NCBI GenBank assembly: GCA_963729275.1
Contig: CAVSNH010000001.1
Location: 62,001 to 126,000, forward strand
DNA length: 64,000 nt
From: CAVSNH01 sp963729275
GTDB lineage: Bacteria; Actinomycetota; Acidimicrobiia; Acidimicrobiales; RAAP-2
Direction of reading: 5' to 3'
The notes under the pieces are model-generated. The model was not told the origin of the DNA. It made no database searches and saw nothing but the letters and a program-made list of their open reading frames with translations. The translations under genes and the position numbers were made by a program. Of the stretch, positions 41,223 to 50,311 are shown one piece after another; within the stretch, counting starts at the first letter, position 1, and each line of letters starts with the position of its first letter.

Positions 41223-42773
41223 TCAGGGCAGACGGTAGCGCGGTGGCCCGGGTTGGACGAGAAGGTCGGTTCCCACCAGACCGGGGACGTCGCGCCCTCC
41301 GACCTCGTCGAGAACGTGCTCGTCGATGGGGCTCACGGCCATCTGCCGACCGTCGGGCAGGCGGACGATGGCCGGTGCGGCGGTGGCCGGCCCGATGCCG
41401 TCGTCGCCGTTACCTCCTCGCACCACCGTGGCCGCCACGACCACGGCCGTCGTCGGCTCCTCGACCTCGAGCGCCATAGGGGTGGCCGTGGCGTCGATGG
41501 CCTCCTGCGCTGCCGCCGTGTCCCCCCGGCGGAATCCACCGGGGGGCGGCTCGGTGGCGTAGAGCCCGAGGGCGTGCTTGGTGATGAACCAACCGAGACC
41601 CGTGGCCAAACCGAACCGCGGCTGGTTGCCGTCGCCCGTGGACTCGTCGCGCAACCGGTCGGTGAGGGTGGCCACGGCGTGGGTGGTGTAGTTGTTACCG
41701 GGACCGCCGAAGTAGGGCAAGCCGCCGGTCACCGTCAGGCCGCGCCGGTCGTCGGCGGCCAGCCCCAGGGCGTCGGCAGCCGCCTCGACGGCCGACGGGA
41801 AGCAGGAGTAGAGGTCGATCAGCCCGAGGTCGTCGATGTCGACATAGCCATCGGAGCCGGCTGCCGCACCGGCGGCTGCGAACAGCGCCCGGCCGGCCGC
41901 GGCAATGGCCGGCGAACGCCCGGGCTCGGGCCGGCTGGCCGGAAAGTAGACGTCGTTGGCCTCGGCACCGGCCCACACGAACACGGCCCGGTCGGACACC
42001 CCGGCCTTCTCGGCGGCAGCCAGCGAGCACACGATGAGCGCCGCTCCTTGGTCCGATCCCAGGAAGGCGGCCATGCGCTTGGTGTAGGGCTCGGCCACCA
42101 CCCGGTTGTCGGGCGAGGGGGTGGCAATGGACTCGGCCGAGTAGCGCTCCGGGAACCAGGCGAAGGGATTGGCCGCGGCCACCTCGGTGAACGGGGCCAG
42201 GAGCGCGCCCATGGCCTGGCGATGACGGGGCCCGTCGTGACCGGCGGCGGCGGCGATGGCGCTTTCGAGCATGGGATAGATGTGGACGGGGAGGATGAGC
42301 CCGATGGCTCCTTCGGCCGGCCCGAGCCCCGAGCGGTCGTCACCCACCACCGGATCGGCCGGCAAGTCCGGTTCGGCGCTGCGTCGCGGTTCGCCGGCGG
42401 CCCGGCGGGCCCGTGACGACCGCAGGGCTTCGGCACCGACGATGAGGGTGGCCGACAGCTCACCGGCGGCGATGGCCGACGCCGCCCGGTTGACCAGCCA
42501 TTGCGGCGTGTTGCCGCCGATGGTCGACACCTCGCAGCCGGGGCTGGCCAGCCCCAGGTGTGTGGCCAGTTGCGACGCGGGGGCGGGCCCGACATGGCCG
42601 AGCGGTCGCACGACCGAGACCCGTTGGATGGCCTGGCGCAGGGCGGGCACGTGCGAGAGGGCTGCCTCAGCCGCCCGGACGATGAGGTCCATCGGCGTGA
42701 CCAGGGCGTCGCGCTCGATCGACTGACCGGCGGCGATGACGACGGGGAGGCGGTCGGGGTCGCGGGAGGTCAT
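41223..42773 (-). CDS. Thiolase-like acetyl-CoA acetyltransferase homologue
   Basis: 516 aa from ATG 42773 (the longer upstream frame lacks family similarity). N-terminal thiolase fold VVIAAGQSIERD and a GGNTPQWLVNRAASAI segment where thiolases carry the nucleophilic Cys; here STIGGNTPQ has no Cys, as in the actinobacterial GGNSPQ subgroup. The His-containing motif GLGWFITKHALGLYAT is kept. C-terminal 100 residues form an extra beta-rich domain. The true reaction is uncertain; it may be a lipid-transfer or Claisen-type partner. It is upstream of the crotonase gene. Confidence 0.8.
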   Translation of the reverse strand: MTSRDPDRLPVVIAAGQSIERDALVTPMDLIVRAAEAALSHVPALRQAIQRVSVVRPLGHVGPAPASQLATHLGLASPGCEVSTIGGNTPQWLVNRAASAIAAGELSATLIVGAEALRSSRARRAAGEPRRSAEPDLPADPVVGDDRSGLGPAEGAIGLILPVHIYPMLESAIAAAAGHDGPRHRQAMGALLAPFTEVAAANPFAWFPERYSAESIATPSPDNRVVAEPYTKRMAAFLGSDQGAALIVCSLAAAEKAGVSDRAVFVWAGAEANDVYFPASRPEPGRSPAIAAAGRALFAAAGAAAGSDGYVDIDDLGLIDLYSCFPSAVEAAADALGLAADDRRGLTVTGGLPYFGGPGNNYTTHAVATLTDRLRDESTGDGNQPRFGLATGLGWFITKHALGLYATEPPPGGFRRGDTAAAQEAIDATATPMALEVEEPTTAVVVAATVVRGGNGDDGIGPATAAPAIVRLPDGRQMAVSPIDEHVLDEVGGRDVPGLVGTDLLVQPGPPRYRLP

Positions 42774-42774
42774 C

Positions 42775-42800
42775 ACGGGTCGGCGACGGTAGGGACCCGT
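42775..42800 (+). promoter_or_regulatory. Inverted repeat between divergent thiolase-like and GH1 genes
   Basis: ACGGGTC (42775-42781) and GACCCGT (42794-42800) form a perfect 7-bp inverted repeat with a 12-base spacer, beside the thiolase-like start. It could be a regulator site in the 112-bp divergent region. Seen once only. Confidence 0.3.
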
Positions 42801-42885
42801 CGACGACGGCAAGGTAGCATCGGCGGTCGGCGGACAAGGGTGGCGGTGGGCGTATGAGGTCGGCTCTCTGCGCCACCCACCCGGG

Positions 42886-44415
42886 ATGACGGACGTCGAT
42901 CGGCGCGAAGGAAGGAAGACGGCGACGGTGGCGATCCAGGCGGGCACTCGTGACGTACCGGCGCGAGGTGCCGCATCTGCGCCCCTTTCCCCCGAGTTCC
43001 TCTTCGGGGTGGCGACCGCCGGCTTCCAGGTCGAGGGCGGTTACAACCGGACCGGTCAGCCGGCCAACAACTGGTTGGCGTGGGAGCAAGTCGGGCGGGT
43101 GGCGCCGTCGGGCAACGCCGTCGGCTTCTGGGACCGGCCCGAGCAAGCCCTCGACCGTGCTGCCGAACTCGGGTGCAACAGCTTCCGCTTCAGCGTCGAA
43201 TGGGCCCGCGTCTTTCCGGAGGACGGCACTCCCGACAAGGAAGCCCTGATCCGCTACGCAGCCATCGTCGACGGCTGCCTCGAACGCGACCTCACCCCCC
43301 TCGTTACCCTCCACCACTTCACCCACCCGGCATGGCTGGGCGAGCACTTCTGGCTACGACCCGATGCCGCCGAGCGGTTCCGTGCCTGGGTGGAGATCGT
43401 GGTCGACTCCCTGGGTGACGGGGTCCGCCACTGGGTGACCATCAACGAGATCAACGTCCTCGCCCTCGGCTCCTGGGTGCTCGGCATGTTCCCTCCCGGC
43501 GGGTGGGGCGCCGTCCACGACATGCAGATGGCCGTCGACAGCTTGCTCACCGCCCACGTGCGGGCCTACGAGGCCATTCACTCGGCCCAGCCCGATGCCA
43601 CCGTGACGACCAACAACACCTGTCTCAGCCTCTACGAGTGCGACCGTCTGCTCATCGACCTGCTGATGTGCCGAAGTTGCGGGATCGAACGACGGGAGGT
43701 CGACGACTGGATCGACGAGCGCCGGGCCCGCCACGACTCGCTGCTGCCGGCGGGGACGGCGAGAGAGCGAATGGCCCGTCGGTTCAGTGCCTGGCGCTCG
43801 GCTTACGGGAGATCGTGGCGGCCCGGCGCCGTTCCCCGGCGCGTCCTCGACGCCGTCTACGACAGCCCCTACGAACGCACCCTCGACGCCCTCGGCCTCG
43901 ACTTCTACCAGCCCATGGTGGGCGATCACTTCCGCCTGCCGGGCCATCGCACGGCCGGCGGGCGTTCTCCCCAGCCGAGTCGGGCGCTATGGGACGACCC
44001 CCCCGACCCCGACGGCCTCCGCCGCTGGCTCGGCATCCAGCACTCCCTCGTGCCGGGCCTTCCGCTGTGGATCGTCGAGAACGGCCTGTGCAACCGGGTG
44101 GTGAACGGGCGCTCCTACCCGCGCGTCGACGGGTGGAACCGGCCCCGCTACCTGCGCGCCAACATCGCGGCCGTGATGGAGGCGGTCGATCAGGGGGTGC
44201 CGGTCACCGGTTACTGGCACTGGTCGCTCGTCGACAATTACGAGTGGGGCTCCTATGAGCCCCGGTTCGGCCTCTACGGCATCGATCGCGACCGCGGCGA
44301 GCACGGCACCGAATGGATGACGACGGACGCCATGGGGGCCGACTCGGCCGGCGCCTACCGCGACATCATCGCCGGGCTGCGGCGGGGCGACCGTTCGGTC
44401 CTCGACTCGGGCTGA
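42886..44415 (+). CDS. Glycoside hydrolase family 1 (beta-glycosidase)
   Basis: 509 aa from ATG 42886; GTG 42928, behind GAAGGAAGGAAG, is an alternative. GH1 TIM barrel opening FLFGVATAGFQVEGG. The acid/base Glu is in WVTINEIN (E188) and the nucleophile in WIVENGL (E398, usual TENG). WHWSLVDNYEWGSYEPRFGLYG is the family C-terminal box. It hydrolyses beta-glucosides or galactosides, probably in the cytoplasm since there is no signal peptide. Confidence 0.9.
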   Translation: MTDVDRREGRKTATVAIQAGTRDVPARGAASAPLSPEFLFGVATAGFQVEGGYNRTGQPANNWLAWEQVGRVAPSGNAVGFWDRPEQALDRAAELGCNSFRFSVEWARVFPEDGTPDKEALIRYAAIVDGCLERDLTPLVTLHHFTHPAWLGEHFWLRPDAAERFRAWVEIVVDSLGDGVRHWVTINEINVLALGSWVLGMFPPGGWGAVHDMQMAVDSLLTAHVRAYEAIHSAQPDATVTTNNTCLSLYECDRLLIDLLMCRSCGIERREVDDWIDERRARHDSLLPAGTARERMARRFSAWRSAYGRSWRPGAVPRRVLDAVYDSPYERTLDALGLDFYQPMVGDHFRLPGHRTAGGRSPQPSRALWDDPPDPDGLRRWLGIQHSLVPGLPLWIVENGLCNRVVNGRSYPRVDGWNRPRYLRANIAAVMEAVDQGVPVTGYWHWSLVDNYEWGSYEPRFGLYGIDRDRGEHGTEWMTTDAMGADSAGAYRDIIAGLRRGDRSVLDSG

Positions 44416-44473
44416 GCGTCCCCCGTCTCTGACCGGAGAGCCTGCCCGTCGGCCGACCCCGGTGGTCAGCGGG

Positions 44474-45439
44474 TCAGGCCCGGGCCAGGTCGGCGAGCAC
44501 CCGCTCGGCCTGTTCCACGATCTGGGTGACCAGGATGCCGGCCGGGACGAGGTCGTCGATGCCCCCCACCCCCTGCCCGGAGGGATAGCACTCCATGTCG
44601 GGGTGCACACCCTGGGTGTCCGGACCGCCCCCCAAGTGGAAGGCGCCATCGTTCATCGAGCGGCCGATCTGGGCCGGGAAGGGCTGGAGCTCCTCGGGGT
44701 GGTCCTCGAAGTAGGCCGTGTAGTTGTTGCGCACGACGCGCATGGTCTTCCCGGAGAAGGCCCGGCTGATGGTGGTGCCGTCCTCGGGCGTCTCGACCAG
44801 CGCCTCCTTGTAACCCGTCACCCCCCGCGCCTCGGGGGTGGCGATGAAGCGGGTGCCCATCCACACCCCGTCCGCCCCGAGGGCGAGGGAGGCGGCCAGC
44901 CCGCGTCCGTCGAAGAGCCCGCCGGCTGCCACCACCGGGATCCGGTCACCGACGGCGTCGACGATCTGGGGGACGAGCGGCATGGTGGCCACGAGGCCGG
45001 TGTGGCCGCCGGCCTCGGTTCCCTGGGCCACCACGATGTCGCACCCGGCATCGAGCGCCCGCCTGGCGTGGGCGACCTTGCCGCACATGTTGACCACCAG
45101 CACGCCGTGGCGGTGGCAGAGGTCGACGGCCTCGGCCGGGACACCCAGGCCGGCCACGAACACGGACGCCCCACCTTCGATGACCTGCTCGACCTGGCTT
45201 GGAAGGTCGCCGGGCATGGCCGTGAGGAGGTCGACGCCGAAGGGCTTGTCGGTTCGCTTCCGCACTTCGGCGATCTCGGCCACCATCCGCTCGTTGCTCA
45301 TGGTCGAGGCGCCGAGGCAGCCGAAGCCGCCGGCCTCGGACACGGCGACCACCACGTCGGCGTAGGAGACGCCGCCCATGCCGGCCAACATCACCGGATG
45401 CTCGATGCCGAGGATCTCGGTCAGCCTGGTCTTCATCAC
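44474..45439 (-). CDS. Nitronate monooxygenase/2-nitropropane dioxygenase-like flavoprotein
   Basis: 321 aa from GTG 45439; ATG 45436, behind GGAGGAGAC, is the better ribosome-site match. FMN TIM barrel with PVMLAGMGGVSYADVVVAVSEA at the start, the substrate His in GTEAGGHTG, and VVAAGGLFDGRGLAASLALGADGVWMGTRF for phosphate binding. The family covers nitronate monooxygenases and FabK-like enoyl reductases; this member looks like the former. Confidence 0.87.
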   Translation of the reverse strand: MMKTRLTEILGIEHPVMLAGMGGVSYADVVVAVSEAGGFGCLGASTMSNERMVAEIAEVRKRTDKPFGVDLLTAMPGDLPSQVEQVIEGGASVFVAGLGVPAEAVDLCHRHGVLVVNMCGKVAHARRALDAGCDIVVAQGTEAGGHTGLVATMPLVPQIVDAVGDRIPVVAAGGLFDGRGLAASLALGADGVWMGTRFIATPEARGVTGYKEALVETPEDGTTISRAFSGKTMRVVRNNYTAYFEDHPEELQPFPAQIGRSMNDGAFHLGGGPDTQGVHPDMECYPSGQGVGGIDDLVPAGILVTQIVEQAERVLADLARA

Positions 45440-45761
45440 CTGTCTCCTCCGCAGCCACCCCTTGTCGGGCTTACCTTAGACAGGTGAGGGTCGATTCGGT
45501 CCTGCCGCCGGATCGTCGGCACTGGCCGAAGGACAGGTTGCCGGTCGGGTTGGTCACCACTCTGCTTCGGTCGCGGCGGTCAGCTCCGATCCGTGCAGGT
45601 CTGTCACGCGGGTCCGTTCGACAGCCCCGGCGCGCGCCGTCACGCCCAACGTGCGACAGCGCGCCGTCAGGTTGTCGTTTCGCGGTGTGGACGTGAGCGA
45701 TGCAGCATGGACGGCATGCGTGGACGGCATGCGTGGACGGCATGCGGTGTGACCAACTGTG
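45440..45761 (+). other. Intergenic region with an 8-bp inverted repeat
   Basis: 322 bases without a supported gene. CACCTGTC (45437-45444) and GACAGGTG (45479-45486) are perfect inverted copies 34 bases apart, flanking the start of the nitronate monooxygenase-like gene. The region also holds the 13-bp tandem repeat annotated separately. Confidence 0.5.
45708..45746 (+). repeat. Three perfect tandem copies of a 13-bp unit
   Basis: TGGACGGCATGCG is repeated three times without interruption (45708-45720, 45721-45733, 45734-45746), just beyond the MFS stop codon. The unit contains GCATGC, so each copy is also partly palindromic. Too short and without spacers to be a CRISPR. Confidence 0.95.
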
Positions 45762-47435
45762 TCAGCGACGCATGGCCGATTCCGAAGCTACGACCCGCTC
45801 GGCATCGTCCGGGATGATCGCCCCGTCGGTGGTTGTCACCGGGGGAATGACCAACGCCTCCTCCAGGCTGATACTCGGCACGAAGTCGCGCTGGCGCACG
45901 AGCGCCAGTGCGGCGAGCCCACCGACTGCCGCCACCACCGTGGAGATGGTCATCAGATGGTTGAAGGTGCTGGTGAACCCCGTCCGGTAGGCGCTGAGGA
46001 GCGCATGCCGGGCAACACCGGTTCGAAGGTTGGCGGCGGTTTGACGCACCAGGCCCTGTGAGATGGCCGTCGACACGCGAGCTCCGAGGTGCAGAACTTG
46101 TCGGCCGGCAACGCTGCCGTTGAGAGCGTCGATGGTGGCCGGCCGGATCTGGGCCAGGAACACCGCGCCCAGCGCGGCGATGCCAGTGGCCAAGCCGACC
46201 TGCCGGAAGGTGCTCGACGTCCCTGAGGCCATACCGCTTTGCTCGGGGGGCACGACCGAGACGGTGGCCGAGGCGATGATGGTGTTGGCCACACCGACGC
46301 CCACGCCGGCCACGATGAATCCCGGCAGCAGGACGTTCCATGATGAGTCGGGGCGGGTCCTGGTCATGAGCTCGCACCCGAGGGCCACGAGCAGGAGGCC
46401 GAGGCCGAGCAGGTAGCGCGACCGGACGGCGACCGATAGGCGTCCGGCCAGGGGGGCCACACCGAACGCCACCACGGTGATGGGCAGCAGGCGGATGCCG
46501 GTGCCGATGGGGCTCAACCCCAGGACCTCCTGAAGGTAGAGCGTGATGTAGAGGAACATGCCGAAGATGGAGGCCGACAGAGCGAAGGCGGCGATGGACA
46601 CGCCGGACATGGCCGGTCGCCGGAAGAGCGAAAGGTCGAGCATGGGGTCCCGCAGCCCCGCAGCCGCATGACGGTGGCGGTGCATGCGCCGCACACGCCC
46701 GAGTCGCCACTCGGTCACGAGGAAGACGGTCATGAGAAGCCCCGACCCCACGAGCAGGCTCACGATGGTCGAGCTTCTCCAGCCGAGGGCATTTGCCCGG
46801 ACCAATGCGTAGACGAGCATGAAGAGAGAGGTGGCGAAGGAGACGAGCCCGACCCAGTCGATCCGCCGCTTGACGATGAACCGCACCTCGTCGACCTTGG
46901 TCAGGGCAAGGGCAATGGCCATGACACCGAGCGGCACGTTGAGGAAGAAGATCCAGCGCCAGTTGATGCCGCTCGTGATGGCACCACCCACGAGCGGCCC
47001 CACCGCCACCGCGCCGCCCAGCACCGACCCGTAGATACCGAAGGCGATCCCCCGTTCTCGACCGGAGAAGGCCAGCGCCAGGAGGGCGAGCCCGGTGGCG
47101 AACAGCATCGCTGCTCCGAGGCCTTGGGCGCCGCGGGACACGATCAGCATGGAGGGTGACCGGGCCAGTCCACAGGCCAGCGAGGAGAGAGTGAAGACAG
47201 CGAGACCCACGACATAGAGACCACGGCGTCCGAACAGGTCGCCGAGCACGCCCGAGACGAGCAGGAACGAGGCCAGGGTCAGGGCGTAGGCGTCCAGCAC
47301 CCACTGCAGGTCGGAGAACGTGGAGTGCAACGCGACCTGTATGGCGGGCAAGGCCACGGTGACGACGGTGATGTCGAGCAGCAGCATGAACGTGCCGATG
47401 CAGACGACCAGCAACGTCCACCACCTGCGGTTCAC
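45762..47435 (-). CDS. MFS exporter, EmrB/QacA (DHA2) type
   Basis: 557 aa, GTG start. Fourteen-helix exporter: helix 1 with LLLDITVVTVALPAIQ (Asp in the membrane), motif A GVLGDLFGRRGLYVVG, motif C GSVLGGAVAVGPLVGGAI. Drug/H+ antiporter family; substrate unknown. No regulator gene is adjacent. Confidence 0.9.
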   Translation of the reverse strand: MNRRWWTLLVVCIGTFMLLLDITVVTVALPAIQVALHSTFSDLQWVLDAYALTLASFLLVSGVLGDLFGRRGLYVVGLAVFTLSSLACGLARSPSMLIVSRGAQGLGAAMLFATGLALLALAFSGRERGIAFGIYGSVLGGAVAVGPLVGGAITSGINWRWIFFLNVPLGVMAIALALTKVDEVRFIVKRRIDWVGLVSFATSLFMLVYALVRANALGWRSSTIVSLLVGSGLLMTVFLVTEWRLGRVRRMHRHRHAAAGLRDPMLDLSLFRRPAMSGVSIAAFALSASIFGMFLYITLYLQEVLGLSPIGTGIRLLPITVVAFGVAPLAGRLSVAVRSRYLLGLGLLLVALGCELMTRTRPDSSWNVLLPGFIVAGVGVGVANTIIASATVSVVPPEQSGMASGTSSTFRQVGLATGIAALGAVFLAQIRPATIDALNGSVAGRQVLHLGARVSTAISQGLVRQTAANLRTGVARHALLSAYRTGFTSTFNHLMTISTVVAAVGGLAALALVRQRDFVPSISLEEALVIPPVTTTDGAIIPDDAERVVASESAMRR

Positions 47436-47669
47436 ACCATCTCACCTCGGTCCGGCTCGATCTTCGCGCCGACAGCGCACCGGGGCTCGTGTCGCGGCCG
47501 CCGACGGGGTCGGTCCGTGAGGACGGCCTCGACTGTATCGACGAGGCTCCTGGTCAACGGGGACCCCCGGGAGCCGCCGAACCACGACGTGTCAGGGGCT
47601 CGTCCGACTCGTCAGGGCTCGTCAGGTCTCGCGTGGCTCGTCGGGGCTCGTCGAGGTCGTGGCGCCCGG

Positions 47670-48509
47670 TCAGGTGATGTCGCGCCGGGTGAGGATGAAG
47701 GAGCCGATGGCCGCGAAGATCAGGCCATAGCCGAGCATGAGCAGGGCCCCCTCCCACCACGAGAAGAGCCCGAAGCTCATCGCCCGCCCGCGGGTCACGC
47801 TGGCGGCGGCGCTGGCCGCACCGGTGGGCACCCAGCGATTGGCGGAGTGCACCAGGCCGACCAGGATGTTCTCGAGGATGAGGAACCACCCGAGCACCAC
47901 GATGATGGCCGCCACCTGATTGGTGAGGATCGAGCCGACACCCACACCCAGGACGGCGAACAGGGCGAAGACGAGGACCATCCCCGGCACCACGGCCGGG
48001 AGCTGACGGGCCAGGGCGGAGAACGACCCTCCGCGGGCGACCAGGGTGAGACCGCCGCCGAGCAGGGTAACCGCCACCAAGACCAGGGCGAGGGCGGCAC
48101 CTATCAGGGCGGCGCTGATCAGCTTGCCGGCCACCAACACGGGCCGGCGCGGTGTGACCAGAAAGGAGGTCGTCACCGTCTTGTGCCGGAACTCGGTGGT
48201 CACCATCAGCGTCCCAAGCAGCAGGGCGAGGATATAGCAGGGCAGACCCGAGCCGATGAGGTTGCGCAGCTGCTGGGTGGTGTGGGGGATCAGGTAGCCC
48301 GAGTTGCCGACCACCGCCCCACCCCCGGACGCTGAGCTGCTGCTGCCACCGCCGAACCCGCCGCCGCTGCCGGCGTCCGGGCTGTTGTTCCGGGTGAGGA
48401 AGATGGTGAGGACGAACAGGGCGGTGACGATGAAGGCGATGGTGGCGAGCACCCAGGGGACGGCGGTGGTGCGGAGCTTGAGCCACTCGGCCCGGACGAC
48501 GGCGATCAC
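47670..48509 (-). CDS. ABC transporter permease
   Basis: 279 aa from GTG 48509, which has GGAGG six bases upstream and overlaps the ATPase stop by four bases. N-terminal AVVRAEWLKLRTTAVPWVLA is typical of ABC-2 type permeases; about six helices follow. A Gly/Ser-rich extracellular loop (about 41-65) follows helix 1. Pairs with the ATPase at 48506-49480 as an exporter, substrate unknown. Confidence 0.87.
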   Translation of the reverse strand: MIAVVRAEWLKLRTTAVPWVLATIAFIVTALFVLTIFLTRNNSPDAGSGGGFGGGSSSSASGGGAVVGNSGYLIPHTTQQLRNLIGSGLPCYILALLLGTLMVTTEFRHKTVTTSFLVTPRRPVLVAGKLISAALIGAALALVLVAVTLLGGGLTLVARGGSFSALARQLPAVVPGMVLVFALFAVLGVGVGSILTNQVAAIIVVLGWFLILENILVGLVHSANRWVPTGAASAAASVTRGRAMSFGLFSWWEGALLMLGYGLIFAAIGSFILTRRDIT

Positions 48510-49480
48510 GGCTGACCTCCGCCCGGCTGAGCCCGGTCGGCCTGGGCCGGCGGAGACTGGTCGGCCTGGGCCGGATCGGGAGTGTCGAAGCCGTGGGTCA
48601 GGCGCAAGAAGACGTCCTCCAGCGTGTCCCCGGAGGGAGCGAGCTCGTAGAGGACGACTTGGTGCTGGGCGGCGAAGGGGCCGAACCACTCCGGGGTGGC
48701 ACCGTCGATGATCAGCGTGTCGGGGCCGTCCTGGCGGTAACCGGCCGGCACCTCGGCGAGCAGGGCGGTGAGGCGCTCGATCTCCGGCGTGCGGACGCGG
48801 AGGCCCGAGCGCGTCCCCTGCAGGTTGGCGAGGTCGGTCAGGGGAGCCTGGAGGACGAGCCGGCCGTGGGAGATGATGACCACGTCGTCGACCGTCTCCT
48901 GCATCTCGGTCAGCAGGTGCGAGGACACGAGGACGGCCCGGCCGACCGAGGCTTGGTACCGCATGAAGGTCCGGAGCCACGAGATCCCCTGCGGGTCGAG
49001 GCCGTTGGACGGCTCGTCGAGGATGAGGACCTCGGGCTCGCCCAGCAGGGCGGTGGCCAGCTGCAGCCGTTGGCGCATGCCGAGGGAGAATTTGCCGACC
49101 CGCCGTCGCCCCTCGTCGCCCAGCCCCACGAGCTCGAGTGTCTCGCCGACCCGTTGGCGCGGGATCCCGGCGGCCATGGCCACCGCCCGCAGGTGGTCCT
49201 CAGCCCGTCGCGACGGATGGAAGCTGGTGGCCTCGAGCACGGCGCCCACGTGGTGAATGGGGTGGTCGAGGTCGACGTAGCGCCGGCCGCCGAAGGTGGC
49301 CGACCCTTCGCTCGAACCGACCAGGCCGAGGAGGATGCGAAGCGTGGTGGTCTTCCCCGAGCCGTTGGGGCCGAGGAAACCGGTGACCCGGCCGGCGTTG
49401 ACCTCGAAGCTCAGATCCGAGACGGCCTGGATGGGGCCGAATCGTTTTGAGAGTCGGGTGACCTCGATGGCCGTCGGCAC
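48506..49480 (-). CDS. ABC transporter ATP-binding protein
   Basis: 324 aa. Walker A GPNGSGKTTTLR (about 38-49), signature FSLGMRQRLQLA, Walker B VLILDEPSNGLDPQG and switch His in VSSHLL. The C-terminal 30 residues are Gln/Asp/Pro-rich. Together with the overlapping permease gene it forms a two-gene export system of the Drr/Bcr type. Confidence 0.93.
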   Translation of the reverse strand: MPTAIEVTRLSKRFGPIQAVSDLSFEVNAGRVTGFLGPNGSGKTTTLRILLGLVGSSEGSATFGGRRYVDLDHPIHHVGAVLEATSFHPSRRAEDHLRAVAMAAGIPRQRVGETLELVGLGDEGRRRVGKFSLGMRQRLQLATALLGEPEVLILDEPSNGLDPQGISWLRTFMRYQASVGRAVLVSSHLLTEMQETVDDVVIISHGRLVLQAPLTDLANLQGTRSGLRVRTPEIERLTALLAEVPAGYRQDGPDTLIIDGATPEWFGPFAAQHQVVLYELAPSGDTLEDVFLRLTHGFDTPDPAQADQSPPAQADRAQPGGGQP

Positions 49481-49571
49481 CGACCGAACGTATCTCGGAC
49501 CGGTGGGGGGAGTGCGGCACCGGTCGCCGGCCGGTGAGCAGTCCGGCGGGCGGCGCGGCTCTGGTGAGGGG

Positions 49572-50186
49572 TCAGACGGCCCGGGCGTAGGACGCCGAGG
49601 GGAGCAGGAGCCCGATGGCCACGGCCAGTTCGTCGTGGACTCGCTTCATGTCGCTCCACCCGTTCACCCAACCCACGAGCGCGGAATACCAGACGTGACC
49701 GATGATGCGGGCGCGGTCGCTGATGTCGCTCGGCTGCCGGTCGCCGATAGCCCGGGTGATGATGCCCTCCATGAGGGCCGACACCTGCTGTTGGCACTCG
49801 ACGGCAGCCAGGTCCGGCGAAGCGAGGGCGGTGAAGACGGCGCCCACCAACCGCGGTTGGCGGCCCATGGCCCGAAGGGCGCGGTCGAGGGCGTCGAGAA
49901 CGCGGGCCGCGGCCGTCTCTCCCTGCGGAGGCAGCTGGGCCAGGCGGCCGTCCAGCTGCTCGACCCAGTGGACGAGCGTGGCCGCCAGCAGATGGTCCTT
50001 GCTGGTGAAGTAGCGGTACACCGTGCCCATGGCCACGTCGGCTCGTGCGGCCACGTCACGCATCTGGACGGCGTCGTAGCCACCGTCCAGACCGAGGCCC
50101 ATGGCCGCGTCGATCACCCGCTGCCGGCGGGCCTGCTGGGCCCGGGTCAGCGGACGGCGCGCCGCGGGCGCCGAGGCACTCACCAT
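49572..50186 (-). CDS. TetR regulator, KstR-like
   Basis: 204 aa. The HTH region (about 21-65) QRVIDAAMGLGLDGGYDAVQ followed by MRDVAARADVAMGTVYRYF and TSKDHLLAATL is close in pattern to mycobacterial KstR, which represses cholesterol catabolism genes and is induced by a CoA thioester. The C-terminus (ARIIGHVWYSALVGWVNG) also fits. The window contains no ring-degradation genes, so whether it controls steroids is an inference. Divergent from the next TetR gene. Confidence 0.85.
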   Translation of the reverse strand: MVSASAPAARRPLTRAQQARRQRVIDAAMGLGLDGGYDAVQMRDVAARADVAMGTVYRYFTSKDHLLAATLVHWVEQLDGRLAQLPPQGETAAARVLDALDRALRAMGRQPRLVGAVFTALASPDLAAVECQQQVSALMEGIITRAIGDRQPSDISDRARIIGHVWYSALVGWVNGWSDMKRVHDELAVAIGLLLPSASYARAV

Positions 50187-50311
50187 GGAGGTTCACCCTA
50201 GTCGCAGGCGATTTCCGGCCCCGAGGCGCACTCCGGGCCGGCCAGGGCCGAACGGTGGCCCACGACATCGGCCGGTGGCGATGGGCAGGGCCGTCAGTAC
50301 CATTTCCGTCC

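Noticed and set aside
45708..45746. Tandem 13-bp repeats considered as a CRISPR array
   Set aside because: No spacers between units and only three copies; no cas genes in the window.
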